A DNA stretch of 64,000 bases. Origin: Chthoniobacterales bacterium (lineage in GTDB: Bacteria; Verrucomicrobiota; Verrucomicrobiia; Chthoniobacterales; JACTMZ01). The first letter of the stretch is position 1; the number at the start of each line of letters is the position of its first letter. Shown piece after piece: positions 31,034 to 40,317 of this stretch. The stretch covers positions 20,527-84,526 of the forward strand of contig JAGYIO010000008.1 in assembly GCA_018402585.1 (NCBI GenBank). Reading direction: 5' to 3'. The translations under genes and the position numbers were made by a program. The notes beneath the pieces are model-generated. The model had not been told where the DNA came from and did no database searches. It was given only the letters and a program-made list of their open reading frames with translations.

Positions 31034-31978
31034 ATGTCCGTTCTCATTGTTGGTTCCATCGCGCTCGACGACGTCAAAACTCCGGTCGAGGAACGTTTCG
31101 CTCTTCTCGGCGGCTCCGCGTCCTACGCTGCGGTCGCTGCCGGTTACTTTTCCCCGGTCAATCTTGTGGCCATCGTGGGCCACGATTTCCCGGCCGATCA
31201 CTGGAACTTCCTCCAAGCGCGCGGGATCAACCTTGAAGGCGTGCAGCGGGCCCCGGGGAAAACCTTCCGCTGGTCCGGCGAATACATGTCGGACATGAAC
31301 ACCCGCGAAACCCGCTCAGTCGCCCTCAACGTCTTCGAGACCTTCGCCCCGAAGCTTCCGACCCACTTCAAATCGAACGACTTCGTCCTCCTGGCCAACA
31401 TCGCACCCGACTTGCAACTGCAGGTGCTCGACCAGATGGAAAAACCGAAATTCGTCATCGCCGACACGATGGACCTCTGGATCAACATCGCCCGACCCGC
31501 CCTGCTCGACCTGCTCAAGCGGGTCGACCTGCTCATCCTCAACGACAGCGAAGCACGCGAACTGACCAAGGAAACCAGCCTGATCAAAGCGGGCAAAAAA
31601 ATCCAGTCCCTCGGACCCCGCATCGTCGCGGTGAAAAAAGGCGAACACGGCTGTCTGCTCTTCGGCCAGGACAACGACTTCTTCAGCTGCCCGGCCTACC
31701 CGCTCGAGGATATCCACGATCCGACCGGGGCGGGCGACACCTTCGCCGGCGGCCTCACCGGCTACCTGGCGAGCCGCGGGAACCATGATGTCGGCTTCAA
31801 GGCGCTCAAGACCGCCGTGGTCGTCGGCAGCGTCTTGGCCAGCTACAACGTCGAAGCCTTCAGCCTGGAACGCCTGCGCTCGGTCGAAGAAAAGGACATC
31901 TTCTCCCGCTTCACCGAATTCCAAGACCTCGCCCACTTCGACGCCGACCTGCCCTCGCCGCACTTGGACCAAAGCTGA
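31034..31978 (+). CDS. PfkB-family carbohydrate kinase
   Basis: MSVLIVGSIALDDVKTP; DPTGAGDTFAGGLTGYLA PfkB signature. Confidence 0.9.
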   Translation: MSVLIVGSIALDDVKTPVEERFALLGGSASYAAVAAGYFSPVNLVAIVGHDFPADHWNFLQARGINLEGVQRAPGKTFRWSGEYMSDMNTRETRSVALNVFETFAPKLPTHFKSNDFVLLANIAPDLQLQVLDQMEKPKFVIADTMDLWINIARPALLDLLKRVDLLILNDSEARELTKETSLIKAGKKIQSLGPRIVAVKKGEHGCLLFGQDNDFFSCPAYPLEDIHDPTGAGDTFAGGLTGYLASRGNHDVGFKALKTAVVVGSVLASYNVEAFSLERLRSVEEKDIFSRFTEFQDLAHFDADLPSPHLDQS

Positions 31979-32032
31979 CCGCCGACCATTCCGGCCTTCG
32001 TTCCCTTTGTTACCTTCTGTTCAAAAAATTCC

Positions 32033-32473
32033 CTACCCGGCCAACTGCGCCGACGGGAACCAGATGTAGAGCATGAGGTAAACGATCACTCCGGTCACCG
32101 AGACATAAAGCCAGAGCGGCAAGGTGATCCGGGCCCACTTTTTGTGACGGTCAAAGCGCGCGCGCAGCGCGGGAATCACCGTGATCACGACGAGCGGCAC
32201 AATGGCCGCGGCCAGAATCACGTGGGTGATCAGGATGCAAAAGTAGAGCGGACGAATAAACGCGTGCTCATAGGTGAAACGCACCGATCCGACATGGTAA
32301 TGATAGATGAGGTAGCTGGTCAGGAAGAGGGCGGAGACGGTCAGCGCGGAGACCATGCAGATAATGTGCTGGCCTTTGCGCTCGTGCCGGATGAACCACC
32401 ATCCGGCGAGGAGGAGGAGAGTGCAGAGGGAGTTGAGCGTGGCGTTGACCGCCGGAAGATCCGTGACGCTCAT
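32033..32473 (-). CDS. DUF420 family membrane protein (cytochrome oxidase assembly-associated)
   Basis: LPAVNATLNSLCTLLLLAGWWFIRHERKGQHIICM, YHYHVGSVRF, RPLYFCILITHVILAAAIVPLV. Confidence 0.85.
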   Translation of the reverse strand: MSVTDLPAVNATLNSLCTLLLLAGWWFIRHERKGQHIICMVSALTVSALFLTSYLIYHYHVGSVRFTYEHAFIRPLYFCILITHVILAAAIVPLVVITVIPALRARFDRHKKWARITLPLWLYVSVTGVIVYLMLYIWFPSAQLAG

Positions 32474-32706
32474 CGCGCGGACCCATGCCCGGCATCAACC
32501 GCCTTGATCGTCTTCATGACGAACCAGCCCAATCCGCTGCAAAGCGCGAAAAGGAAGACCAACATGACTACCACGCCCGAGGAAAAGGCCGCGCCGGCCA
32601 TGACCGTGGTGGCTTCGGAATCCTTGGTCATCACGCGGCATCCGGCGCAAGCCCACGCAGGGGCGTTGAGCAGAAGGATGACCATCAATGTGGCGAGAGA
32701 TCTCAT
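32470..32706 (-). CDS. Small membrane protein of respiratory operon
   Basis: MRSLATLMVILLLNAPAWACAGCRVMTKDSEATTVMAGAAFSSGVVVMLVFLFALCSGLGWFVMKTIK; 4-nt overlap with DUF420 gene. Confidence 0.65.
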   Translation of the reverse strand: MRSLATLMVILLLNAPAWACAGCRVMTKDSEATTVMAGAAFSSGVVVMLVFLFALCSGLGWFVMKTIKAVDAGHGSAR

Positions 32707-32830
32707 GCCCGAAAGATAACCTCTGCCGCTCGCCCCTTCAAGCCCTGCGCACAAGATTGTCTCTCGGCGGGAGAGCGTCCCCGCAAGCCACCCCTGATCC
32801 CGCGGCGGCCCGGGACGGCCGCCCTCCAAT

Positions 32831-33475
32831 TCAGTTTGCCCCCTGCTCCCGCAGCAAATTCCCGGTGTCCGTCAGGATTTTCGGGATCAACTCGGGGTCC
32901 TCCAGCATCCGCGCGCTCCGCACCATGCCGTTGCCGTCGACCATGAGGAACATGGTCCCATGGACCGGTTCCCCGCCTTCCTCCGAGAGATGTTGCATGA
33001 AGCCCTCGGTGACCAATTTTTCGATCACCGCTTGGTCCCCGGTCAAAAATTTCCAGCGCTCCGGGTCGGCGAAGTTGGCTTCGGCATAAGCGTTGAGCAC
33101 TTCCGGCGTGTCGTAGGCCGGATCGACCGTCACCGAGACCAATTTTACCTCAGGGGTTTTGACCAGCGCTTTCTGCATTTCAAGCATGCGCGCGGTCATG
33201 AGCGGACAGGGTCCCGCACACCGCGTAAAAATGAAGTCGGCGATCCAAATCTTGCCCTCCAGATCGGCATTGGTCACCGTCTCGCCGTTCTGGTCGGTGA
33301 GCGAAAATTGGGGGACGGCACGGATGACCGGTAATTGTTCGACCTCACGCCGCACCGAGCCCTGCCACATGGAATAGCCCAGGACGACGACCAGGACGAA
33401 ACCGAGGAAGGCTCCGGCCCAGCCCAATTGGCGCATCCGTCCGGGAATGGGGTCTGCTTGCTCGGGCTCGTTCAT
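32831..33475 (-). CDS. SCO1/SenC copper chaperone
   Basis: FSLTDQNGETVTNADLEGKIWIADFIFTRCAGPCPLMTARM; TRCAGPCP carries the CxxxC copper site. Confidence 0.9.
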   Translation of the reverse strand: MNEPEQADPIPGRMRQLGWAGAFLGFVLVVVLGYSMWQGSVRREVEQLPVIRAVPQFSLTDQNGETVTNADLEGKIWIADFIFTRCAGPCPLMTARMLEMQKALVKTPEVKLVSVTVDPAYDTPEVLNAYAEANFADPERWKFLTGDQAVIEKLVTEGFMQHLSEEGGEPVHGTMFLMVDGNGMVRSARMLEDPELIPKILTDTGNLLREQGAN

Positions 33476-33503
33476 GGCATGCGGCGGCGGCGCCTAATGC
33501 AGT

Positions 33504-34103
33504 TCAGACCAAATACAGCACGGAGTAAAGAAACAGCCAAACCACATCGACAAAGTGCCAATACATGCCGGCAAGGATCAGATAGGTGTGGCTCTGCGCG
33601 GTGTAAGCGCCACCCAGCTGACGGATCAGCGCCCAGGCAATCATGAGCACGCCGATGATTACGTGCAGTCCGTGAAACCCGGTCAGCACAAAGAAGGTCG
33701 CCCCATAGGCCCCGCCTTGGTTGAACCAGAGGCCTTCATGGTGCATGTGATACCACTCGTAGGCCTGCACCCCGACGAAGAGGCTGCCGAGTAGCACGGT
33801 GACCAAAAGCCAGGCGACGCCGCTTTTCCCTTTCTTCACCGCAACTTCCGCGGCGTGGAAAGCGAAACTGCTGGCAATGAGGAAGACCGTGTTGATCCCG
33901 GTGAGCAGGACGGGAAGCTTTGGCAAATCCGGCGAGGGTGGCCAAGCCGGCGAACTCAGACGCAGCACGATGTAACCCGCGATCAACCCCGCGAAGAGCA
34001 TGGCTTCGGAGGCAAGGAAGATGGTCATGCCGAAGACCGCCGTGCGCTGCGAGGCGCGGTGATCGGGTGAATCGTCGTGGGCGGTCAGGGCGGCGGTGCT
34101 CAT
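33504..34103 (-). CDS. ctaE: Cytochrome c oxidase subunit III
   Basis: GMTIFLASEAMLFAGLIAGYIVLR, FFVLTGFHGLHVIIGVLMI, YWHFVDVVWLFLYSVLYLV. Confidence 0.93.
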   Translation of the reverse strand: MSTAALTAHDDSPDHRASQRTAVFGMTIFLASEAMLFAGLIAGYIVLRLSSPAWPPSPDLPKLPVLLTGINTVFLIASSFAFHAAEVAVKKGKSGVAWLLVTVLLGSLFVGVQAYEWYHMHHEGLWFNQGGAYGATFFVLTGFHGLHVIIGVLMIAWALIRQLGGAYTAQSHTYLILAGMYWHFVDVVWLFLYSVLYLV

Positions 34104-34114
34104 GGACGGTTATT

Positions 34115-34231
34115 TCAGGTGAAAAAAGTTTTCCAGACAACGACCAGCAGCCCGAGAAAAAGAGCAAAGACCGCGATCCCGGCGAAGAGCCGCCGGTTGG
34201 CCTTTCGGATCTGGACATCCGGCGGGTTCAT
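34115..34231 (-). CDS. 38-aa single-TM microprotein between ctaB and ctaE
   Basis: Reverse complement reads MNPPDVQIRKANRRLFAGIAVFALFLGLLVVVWKTFFT*; fills the ctaB-ctaE gap; below the ORF-track length cutoff. Confidence 0.6.
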   Translation of the reverse strand: MNPPDVQIRKANRRLFAGIAVFALFLGLLVVVWKTFFT

Positions 34232-35119
34232 TCATCGGGCCAGCACCATGAGGGCGAGAAGAAACGGCAGGTAAGCAATCGAGGCGAGAAAAAGCCAGCG
34301 GGCCGCCGGGACCGACCCGCCGCTCACCGCGAAATTGGCCGCCACCGAGGCAAAGCCGGCACCCAAAAGGAGCGCACCGTAAAAATAGACAGCCGAGTAA
34401 GCGAAGAAAACGGAGGGTAACAAACTCACGGCCAAAAGCGCGAGGGCGTAAAGGAAAGCCTGACGTCCGGTAGCCGCACCACTCTCGTCATTTTCAGAGA
34501 TCATGCGAAAACCCGCCTGCGCATAGTCCGCCCGGTAAAGCCAGGCAATGGCCAGAAAATGCGGCATCTGCCAGAGGAAAAGGAGGGCAAAGAGGGTGAC
34601 GCCCTCCGCATTGATCGAACCGCGCGCCGCCGTCCATCCGATGAGCGGGGGCAGGGCACCGGGCACCGCCCCGACAATCGTGTTCAGGGTGGTGACGCGC
34701 TTGAGCGGAGTGTAGATGAAAATATAAAGAATAATCGTGGCGGCAGCCAAACCCGCCGCCAGCAGATTCGCGAAAAGGGCGAGGCAAAGGACGCCGCTGA
34801 GCGAGAGTCCCACGCCCGTGAGCAACGCGTCCGAGGCCGCCATCCTTCCGGCCGGCAAAGGACGTTCGCGCGTGCGCTTCATCCGCGCGTCGTAGGCCCG
34901 CTCCCACCACTGGTTGAGGGCCGCGGCGCCGGCGGCGCTCAGGGCCGTCCCGGTAATCGTGGCGGCGAGCAGCAGCCAGCTCCATGCATCTTTGACCCCG
35001 AGGGTGAAACCCGCCATGGCCGTGACCACGGTGAGCAAGCTGAGCCGGGCTTTGACCAAATCCGCCAGATCGGACAGGGCAGAGGTCGTGCGCGGGGAGG
35101 ACTGGACGGCGGCTTTCAT
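34232..35119 (-). CDS. ctaB: Protoheme IX farnesyltransferase (heme O synthase)
   Basis: LADLVKARLSLLTVVTAMAGFTLG, NQWWERAYDARMKRTRERPLPAGRM, FLWQMPHFLAIAWLYRADYAQAGFRMI. Confidence 0.95.
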   Translation of the reverse strand: MKAAVQSSPRTTSALSDLADLVKARLSLLTVVTAMAGFTLGVKDAWSWLLLAATITGTALSAAGAAALNQWWERAYDARMKRTRERPLPAGRMAASDALLTGVGLSLSGVLCLALFANLLAAGLAAATIILYIFIYTPLKRVTTLNTIVGAVPGALPPLIGWTAARGSINAEGVTLFALLFLWQMPHFLAIAWLYRADYAQAGFRMISENDESGAATGRQAFLYALALLAVSLLPSVFFAYSAVYFYGALLLGAGFASVAANFAVSGGSVPAARWLFLASIAYLPFLLALMVLAR

Positions 35120-36135
35120 CAGGCGGGGACAAGCTGGGCCTTCTCGCGCTTGAGCTGGGCCGCCCGGGGCGAGAAGGCTCCCAGAAGAAAACACTGCGCC
35201 ACGCCGAAAAACAAGATCAGGGCCCCGACCGCCACATGGGCGGTGGTCACGTCGGCCGCTTTGTTCGACCACACAGTCCAGGCGCCCAGCGTGACCTGGA
35301 CAATGAGGAGGGCCAACCACCAACGGGAAGCCAGCCGCACCCCCACCGCGGCGCGCCGGGCTTTCCAAACATAGACCAAAAAGAGCGCGGTTAAGACCAC
35401 GGCCATCGTGCGATGGACCATTTGCAGGTGGATCTGGCCGACCGTGGTCGGCACTTCGCCCGCGGCAATGCGTGCTCCATTGATCACGGCCAGTTGCTCC
35501 GCAGTGACCATCGGCCAGACCTCACCATAGGCCAGCGGGAAGTCATGGATGGAGAGCCCGGCGTGCTCGTGACGAATGGTCGCGCCGAGGGCGAGTTGCA
35601 GGTAGACTAATCCAGTCAGAGCGAGGGCCCACCGCATCAAGCCGGGGGCATGCCAACGCCAACGCGCCCCGCCGGTGGCAAAGGCTTTGCTCGTGGCCAC
35701 CGCAATCACGATCAAAAGCGAAATGTAAGCCTGGGCCAACATGCCGTGAAAGATACCGAGTTCATCGAGGATCATGGTCACCCGCAAACCCCCGAGCACC
35801 CCCTGCACGATGACCGCCGCCACCGCGAAGTAACCCAGGACACGCACCCACTTGCGCGGCTCGGCCATCCAGAGCGCGAGGGCGAGAAAGATGGTCATCA
35901 GGCCGACGCCGGAAGCGATCAGGCGATGAACGTGTTCGTAAAAAATCCCGCCGACCCAGCGCGAGAGGGGAAAAAGAAACATGTTGTAGCCGTAACTGTT
36001 CGGCCAGTCGGGCACGGTCATGCCCAAGCCTTTCGAAGTGACCAGCCCGCCGCTCAGGAGGAGGACAAAGGCCACCGACACGGTGAGCACCGCGTAAGCA
36101 AAGACCAGCGTGCGAGCCGTGCCGTAGTGATTCAT
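35119..36135 (-). CDS. ctaA: Heme A synthase (COX15/CtaA)
   Basis: GGLVTSKGLGMTVPDWPNSYGYNMFLFP, YEHVHRLIASGVGLMTI, LGGLRVTMILDELGIFHGMLAQAYI, HRTMAVVLTALFLVYV. Confidence 0.93.
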   Translation of the reverse strand: MNHYGTARTLVFAYAVLTVSVAFVLLLSGGLVTSKGLGMTVPDWPNSYGYNMFLFPLSRWVGGIFYEHVHRLIASGVGLMTIFLALALWMAEPRKWVRVLGYFAVAAVIVQGVLGGLRVTMILDELGIFHGMLAQAYISLLIVIAVATSKAFATGGARWRWHAPGLMRWALALTGLVYLQLALGATIRHEHAGLSIHDFPLAYGEVWPMVTAEQLAVINGARIAAGEVPTTVGQIHLQMVHRTMAVVLTALFLVYVWKARRAAVGVRLASRWWLALLIVQVTLGAWTVWSNKAADVTTAHVAVGALILFFGVAQCFLLGAFSPRAAQLKREKAQLVPA

Positions 36136-36210
36136 AAGGTAGGAACGAGCGGACGACTGGGCCCGCCACCCCCGCGAAAAGAAGAAAATGCCCCGTAATT
36201 CATAAGACGC

Positions 36211-37992
36211 TCAATGCACCTCCAACCGTGCACCCTCCGGTGCCCTTTCGTTCTGGGGCAGGAAATCTTTCGCCATGCCCGGCACACTGTATTCATAGGG
36301 GCCGTTGTAAACCGTCGGCGTGGTCTCGAAGTTGCCGTGCCCGGGAGGCGAGGGAACCGTCCATTCCAAGGTGGTCGCCTTCCAGGGATTTTTCCCCGCC
36401 ACCTTGCCGTGACGCAGGCTCCAGATAAAATTCCAGAGGAAGATAAAGGTGGCCAGACCCATGCCGAAGGCGGCCCAAGTGACGAAGACGTTGATCGGTT
36501 GCAGGGCGCGCAAATGCTCGTAGACCGTGGGGTCCGCAATGCGACGCATCATTCCGCCCAACCCGAGATTGTGCATCGGGAAAAAAGTCAGGTTGAAAAA
36601 GATGAAAGTGGCAAAGAAATGAATCTTGCCCAGGGTCTCGTTCATCATCCGTCCGAACATTTTCGGATACCAAAAATAGATCGCGGCGAAAGCGCCGAAG
36701 AGACTGCCGCCGAAGAGCACATAGTGGATGTGGGCCACGATGAAATAGGAATTGTGGACAAAGAGATCGACCGGGGTGGAAGCCATGAAAATACCGCTCA
36801 AGCCGCCGATGACAAACATGGAGACAAAGGCCAGGGCGAAAAGCATCGGCGTGGTGAACTCGATCGACCCGCGCCAGACCGTGCCCATCCAGTTGAAGGT
36901 CTTGATCGCCGAGGGCACGGCAATGATCATGGTCGAGACGGAGAAGGCCGCCCCCAGGGTGAGGTTCATCCCGCTGACAAACATGTGGTGGCCCCAGACG
37001 ATGAAGCCGAGGAACCCGATGGCCACCATGGCCCAGACCATCGCCTTGTAACCGAAGATCGGCTTGCGCGCGAAGACCGGAAGGATTTCCGAGACCAACC
37101 CCATGGCGGGCAGGATCATGATGTAAACCTCCGGGTGCCCGAAGAACCAGAAAAGGTGCTGCCAGAGAAGCGGCTGACCGCCCTGCGCGGCAAAGAAAGT
37201 CGTGCCCAGGTTCAGGTCGGCAAAAAGCATCGCGGCCGCGGCCGAAAGTACCGGCACGGCGAGAATGAGCAGCCACGCAGTGAGATAGAGCGACCAGACC
37301 GAGAGCGGCAGGCGGAACATGGTCATACCCGGCGCGCGCATGTTCGTGATCGTCGTGATGTAGTTGGTCGCGCCGGCAATGGAGGACAACCCGTTGACGA
37401 ACAACCCGACACACCAAAGGCTCTGCCCCATCTGCGTGTTGTTCATGTAGGCCGGGGTGGAACTCAAGGGCGCGTAGGCCGTCCAACCCGATTGGGCCGC
37501 CCCGCCATCGACAAAGAAACTGGCCAGGATGATCACGCCGGAAAGGACGTAGAGCCAATAACTCATCGCGTTGAGGGTCGGAAAGGCCATGTCCCCCGCC
37601 CCGATTTTCAGCGGGATCAGGTAGTTGCCGAAGCCGCCGATGAGGAGCGGCATGACCACGAGGAAGACCATGACCGTGGCGTGCATGGTGAAGAGCATGT
37701 TGTAGCCGCCGGGCAGAATGACGCCGTCGATCGCGATGGTGGAGGGCAAGAGCGCGCCGATCAGCGGCACCGGCATGCCCGGGTAGGCCAATTGGAAGCG
37801 GATGCCCATGGCGAGCAGTCCGCCGAGGAGCAGAAAGAAGAAACTGGTCCAGAGGTATTGCAGGCCGATCATCTTGTGATCGAGCGACCAGATGTATTTG
37901 GAAAAGAAGCTCTGCTTCTGCTCGTCGTGCCCGTGCTCGACGGCGGCCGCTTGGCCGGACTCCGGGATGAAGGTCGTGGCGCTCGTACTCAT
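36211..37992 (-). CDS. ctaD: Cytochrome c oxidase subunit I (aa3-type)
   Basis: FTMHATVMVFLVVMPLLIGGFGNYLIPL, WQHLFWFFGHPEVYIMILPAMGLVSEI, WGHHMFVSGM, HNSYFIVAHIHYVLFGGSLFGAFAAIYFWYPKMFGR. Confidence 0.97.
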   Translation of the reverse strand: MSTSATTFIPESGQAAAVEHGHDEQKQSFFSKYIWSLDHKMIGLQYLWTSFFFLLLGGLLAMGIRFQLAYPGMPVPLIGALLPSTIAIDGVILPGGYNMLFTMHATVMVFLVVMPLLIGGFGNYLIPLKIGAGDMAFPTLNAMSYWLYVLSGVIILASFFVDGGAAQSGWTAYAPLSSTPAYMNNTQMGQSLWCVGLFVNGLSSIAGATNYITTITNMRAPGMTMFRLPLSVWSLYLTAWLLILAVPVLSAAAAMLFADLNLGTTFFAAQGGQPLLWQHLFWFFGHPEVYIMILPAMGLVSEILPVFARKPIFGYKAMVWAMVAIGFLGFIVWGHHMFVSGMNLTLGAAFSVSTMIIAVPSAIKTFNWMGTVWRGSIEFTTPMLFALAFVSMFVIGGLSGIFMASTPVDLFVHNSYFIVAHIHYVLFGGSLFGAFAAIYFWYPKMFGRMMNETLGKIHFFATFIFFNLTFFPMHNLGLGGMMRRIADPTVYEHLRALQPINVFVTWAAFGMGLATFIFLWNFIWSLRHGKVAGKNPWKATTLEWTVPSPPGHGNFETTPTVYNGPYEYSVPGMAKDFLPQNERAPEGARLEVH

Positions 37993-38903
37993 AGTTTGCT
38001 TTTTTGGTTACGCGGGATGGAGCCCGCTGGATCGTTTGCCGCGGTCGAAGTGCGCAGGGCGCGCGCCGCGGTGGCGGCCTTTGCTTCTTCGGCCTTGGCC
38101 GCAATCTTGCCGGCTTGCCATTTGGCGAATTCCTCCTGCGAGACCACGCGGATCGGGGCTTTCATGTTGTAGTGACCCGAACCGCAAATCTGGCTGCAGG
38201 CCAGTTCAAAATTTCCCGTTCGGGTCGGCTCGAACCAGACCCAGGCAATGGTCCGGCCCGGCACCGCCGCCTGGTAAAGACGGAACTCGGGGACGTAGAA
38301 GGAATGAATCACGTCGCGCGAGTGCAGGTAAATGTGGACCGGTTTGTTCACCGGAATGACCAGTTCCGTGCTGGCAAAATCGTCGTCGCCGGCCGGATCG
38401 TCGGGGAGGAGACCGAATTTGTTCTCCACCGAATAACTGTGCACATCGACCTGACCGAGTTCTCCGTCCGCCCCCGCATAGCGCATGTCCCAGCCGAACT
38501 GGTAGCTGACCACATCGATCCGCACCGAGTCTTCCGGCGCGGGGCTGTGCAACTCGGCCCAGAGGCGGTTGCTGTAGATGACCAGGCCGAGAAAGATCGC
38601 GGTGGGAATGGCCGTCCAGATCAGCTCGAGCTTGTTGTTCCCGTGGCTGTAGTAAGCCTTCGACCCGGGGCGGCGGCGGTATTTGATCAGGTAGTAAATG
38701 TAAACAGACTGGGTGAGGACAAAGACCGTGGCGGTGAGGTAAAAGATGAAGTTGAGCAGGGTGTCGACTTTCTTCGCGCCGACCGTGGCCGCTTCCGGCG
38801 CCCAATAAAGGTTGCGCTCGCGCACTTCCGCGCCCGCGTCGAAAGTGACCGCCAAAAAGATCCCCACGGCGCAGAGGAGCAGTTTGGTCAGACGGTTTGT
38901 CAT
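37989..38903 (-). CDS. ctaC: Cytochrome c oxidase subunit II
   Basis: NNKLELIWTAIPTAIFLGLVIYSNRLWAEL, DVVSYQFGWDMRYAG, IPVNKPVHIYLHSRDVIHSFYVPEFRLYQAAVPGR, CSQICGSGHYNM (CuA). Confidence 0.94.
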   Translation of the reverse strand: MTNRLTKLLLCAVGIFLAVTFDAGAEVRERNLYWAPEAATVGAKKVDTLLNFIFYLTATVFVLTQSVYIYYLIKYRRRPGSKAYYSHGNNKLELIWTAIPTAIFLGLVIYSNRLWAELHSPAPEDSVRIDVVSYQFGWDMRYAGADGELGQVDVHSYSVENKFGLLPDDPAGDDDFASTELVIPVNKPVHIYLHSRDVIHSFYVPEFRLYQAAVPGRTIAWVWFEPTRTGNFELACSQICGSGHYNMKAPIRVVSQEEFAKWQAGKIAAKAEEAKAATAARALRTSTAANDPAGSIPRNQKSKL

Positions 38904-38905
38904 GG

Positions 38906-39697
38906 TCAGGCCGCGGCAGGGTTGGTGACGGGTTGGGCTTCGCGCGGCGCACCGGGCGGCGTGGCGCCTTCGGCCGGGGCGGCCCCACCCTCCGGCGCGG
39001 GCGGGGCGGCGGATTCGAAGATCACCGCGGGGATGGCCTGCAGCTGCGACTGCGTCCACGGTTCGGTCTGGCCGGCATGTTCCTCCCGGATCTTGGCCAC
39101 CTGCTCGGCCACGATGGGCGGGGCGCTGTTGCCCCATTCGTTGCGGATGTAAGTAAGGATCAAAGCGATTTGCTCGTCCTTGAGTTGTTTCCACGGCGGC
39201 ATGGCACCGTTGTAGGTCTCGCCTTTGACTTGGATCGCACCCTGCAGGCCGTGCAGGAGGATTTTGACCAGATGGTTGTCGCCATGCCAGTCGCCGCTCA
39301 GCACCCACTCACTACCGACCAAGGTGGGGAACTGTCCGGCCACCCCCTGACCGGTCGGCTGGTGGCAGGCCACACAGTTGGCGGTGTAAAGGCGTTTGCC
39401 CACCACCATGGGATCGGGCGGACCTTTGGCCACCGCACCGCCCCCGGCCCAGGAAACTTGGACCGGATCAAAGACGTTCGACTGGAACCCCCCGCTGTAA
39501 AAGGACAGGTAGGCCCCGGCCCAGAAAACGAGCGCCATGAAAATGGAGACCAACCAGAGCGGGATCGGCTCGTAGCCGTCGCGCGGGTCGTCCTTCTCGC
39601 GCAGGATCGCCCCGTGCACGTCGCGCACGTTGAGCCCCTCCCCCTCCAGGCGGGCCTGCAGTTCGTCGGAACCGGCTTTGTGCGGGTCGTCGATCAT
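38906..39697 (-). CDS. Membrane-anchored mono-heme cytochrome c, CcoP-like
   Basis: RDGYEPIPLWLVSIFMALVFWAGAYLSFYSGGF anchor; one heme motif, NCVACHQPTGQGVAGQFPTLVGS; AMPPWKQLKDEQIALILTYIRNEWG. Confidence 0.85.
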   Translation of the reverse strand: MIDDPHKAGSDELQARLEGEGLNVRDVHGAILREKDDPRDGYEPIPLWLVSIFMALVFWAGAYLSFYSGGFQSNVFDPVQVSWAGGGAVAKGPPDPMVVGKRLYTANCVACHQPTGQGVAGQFPTLVGSEWVLSGDWHGDNHLVKILLHGLQGAIQVKGETYNGAMPPWKQLKDEQIALILTYIRNEWGNSAPPIVAEQVAKIREEHAGQTEPWTQSQLQAIPAVIFESAAPPAPEGGAAPAEGATPPGAPREAQPVTNPAAA

Positions 39698-40317
39698 TGC
39701 GGCGGTTCCGGAGCCTCCGGTAAAGGGTAGTTGCGATTGAGCGAGAGCAGGTAGGCAATGAGGGCCTCTGCTTCCTGAGTGGGCACCACCTCAAAACCCT
39801 CCGGCGGGTTATCTGGCGGCAACAAAACGATCGCCTCGGCCGAAGGCTGGCCCTCGATCTTGCGCGTTGCGTAAAGGTAACGAAAACTGGGCATGATCGA
39901 GCCGGGACTGACCACCGCCGGTTGATAAAGATGCTGATGGTGCCACATCTCGGAGGGTTGTCGCGCGCCGATGTTGGTCAGATCGGGTCCGGTCCGCATC
40001 GTGCCGAGAAAAACCGGGCTTTCCCGCATGTAATCTCGGGCCACGGTGGGACGTGATCCCCAACCGCGCTCCAGGTCGCTCCCGTAGCCGACTTGGCGGA
40101 CTTGCTGGCTATGACAATAGATGCAGCCGGAGGAGGCATAAATTTGCTGGCCGCGCTCGGCCAGACCCGAGAGCGCGGGTGGATTGATCTCCCCCGTTTC
40201 CTCGTCGACCACCGGGGTGTAGCGCGCCAGATTGAAATAAGGATAGGCGACCAACCCCAGCCAGGAGCTGAGGAAGGTCAGAAAAACCCCGATCACGATG
40301 ACCGTCATCCGGTTCAT
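39694..40317 (-). CDS. ccoO: cbb3-type cytochrome oxidase subunit II
   Basis: RGQQIYASSGCIYCHSQQVRQVGYGSDLERGWGSRPTVARDYMRESPVFLGTMRTGPDLTNIGAR. Confidence 0.93.
   Translation of the reverse strand: MNRMTVIVIGVFLTFLSSWLGLVAYPYFNLARYTPVVDEETGEINPPALSGLAERGQQIYASSGCIYCHSQQVRQVGYGSDLERGWGSRPTVARDYMRESPVFLGTMRTGPDLTNIGARQPSEMWHHQHLYQPAVVSPGSIMPSFRYLYATRKIEGQPSAEAIVLLPPDNPPEGFEVVPTQEAEALIAYLLSLNRNYPLPEAPEPPQ

Noticed and set aside
36214-38172. 652-aa plus-strand ORF opposite ctaD
   Set aside because: Antisense artefact rich in His/Asp/Glu/Arg; ctaD is unambiguous.
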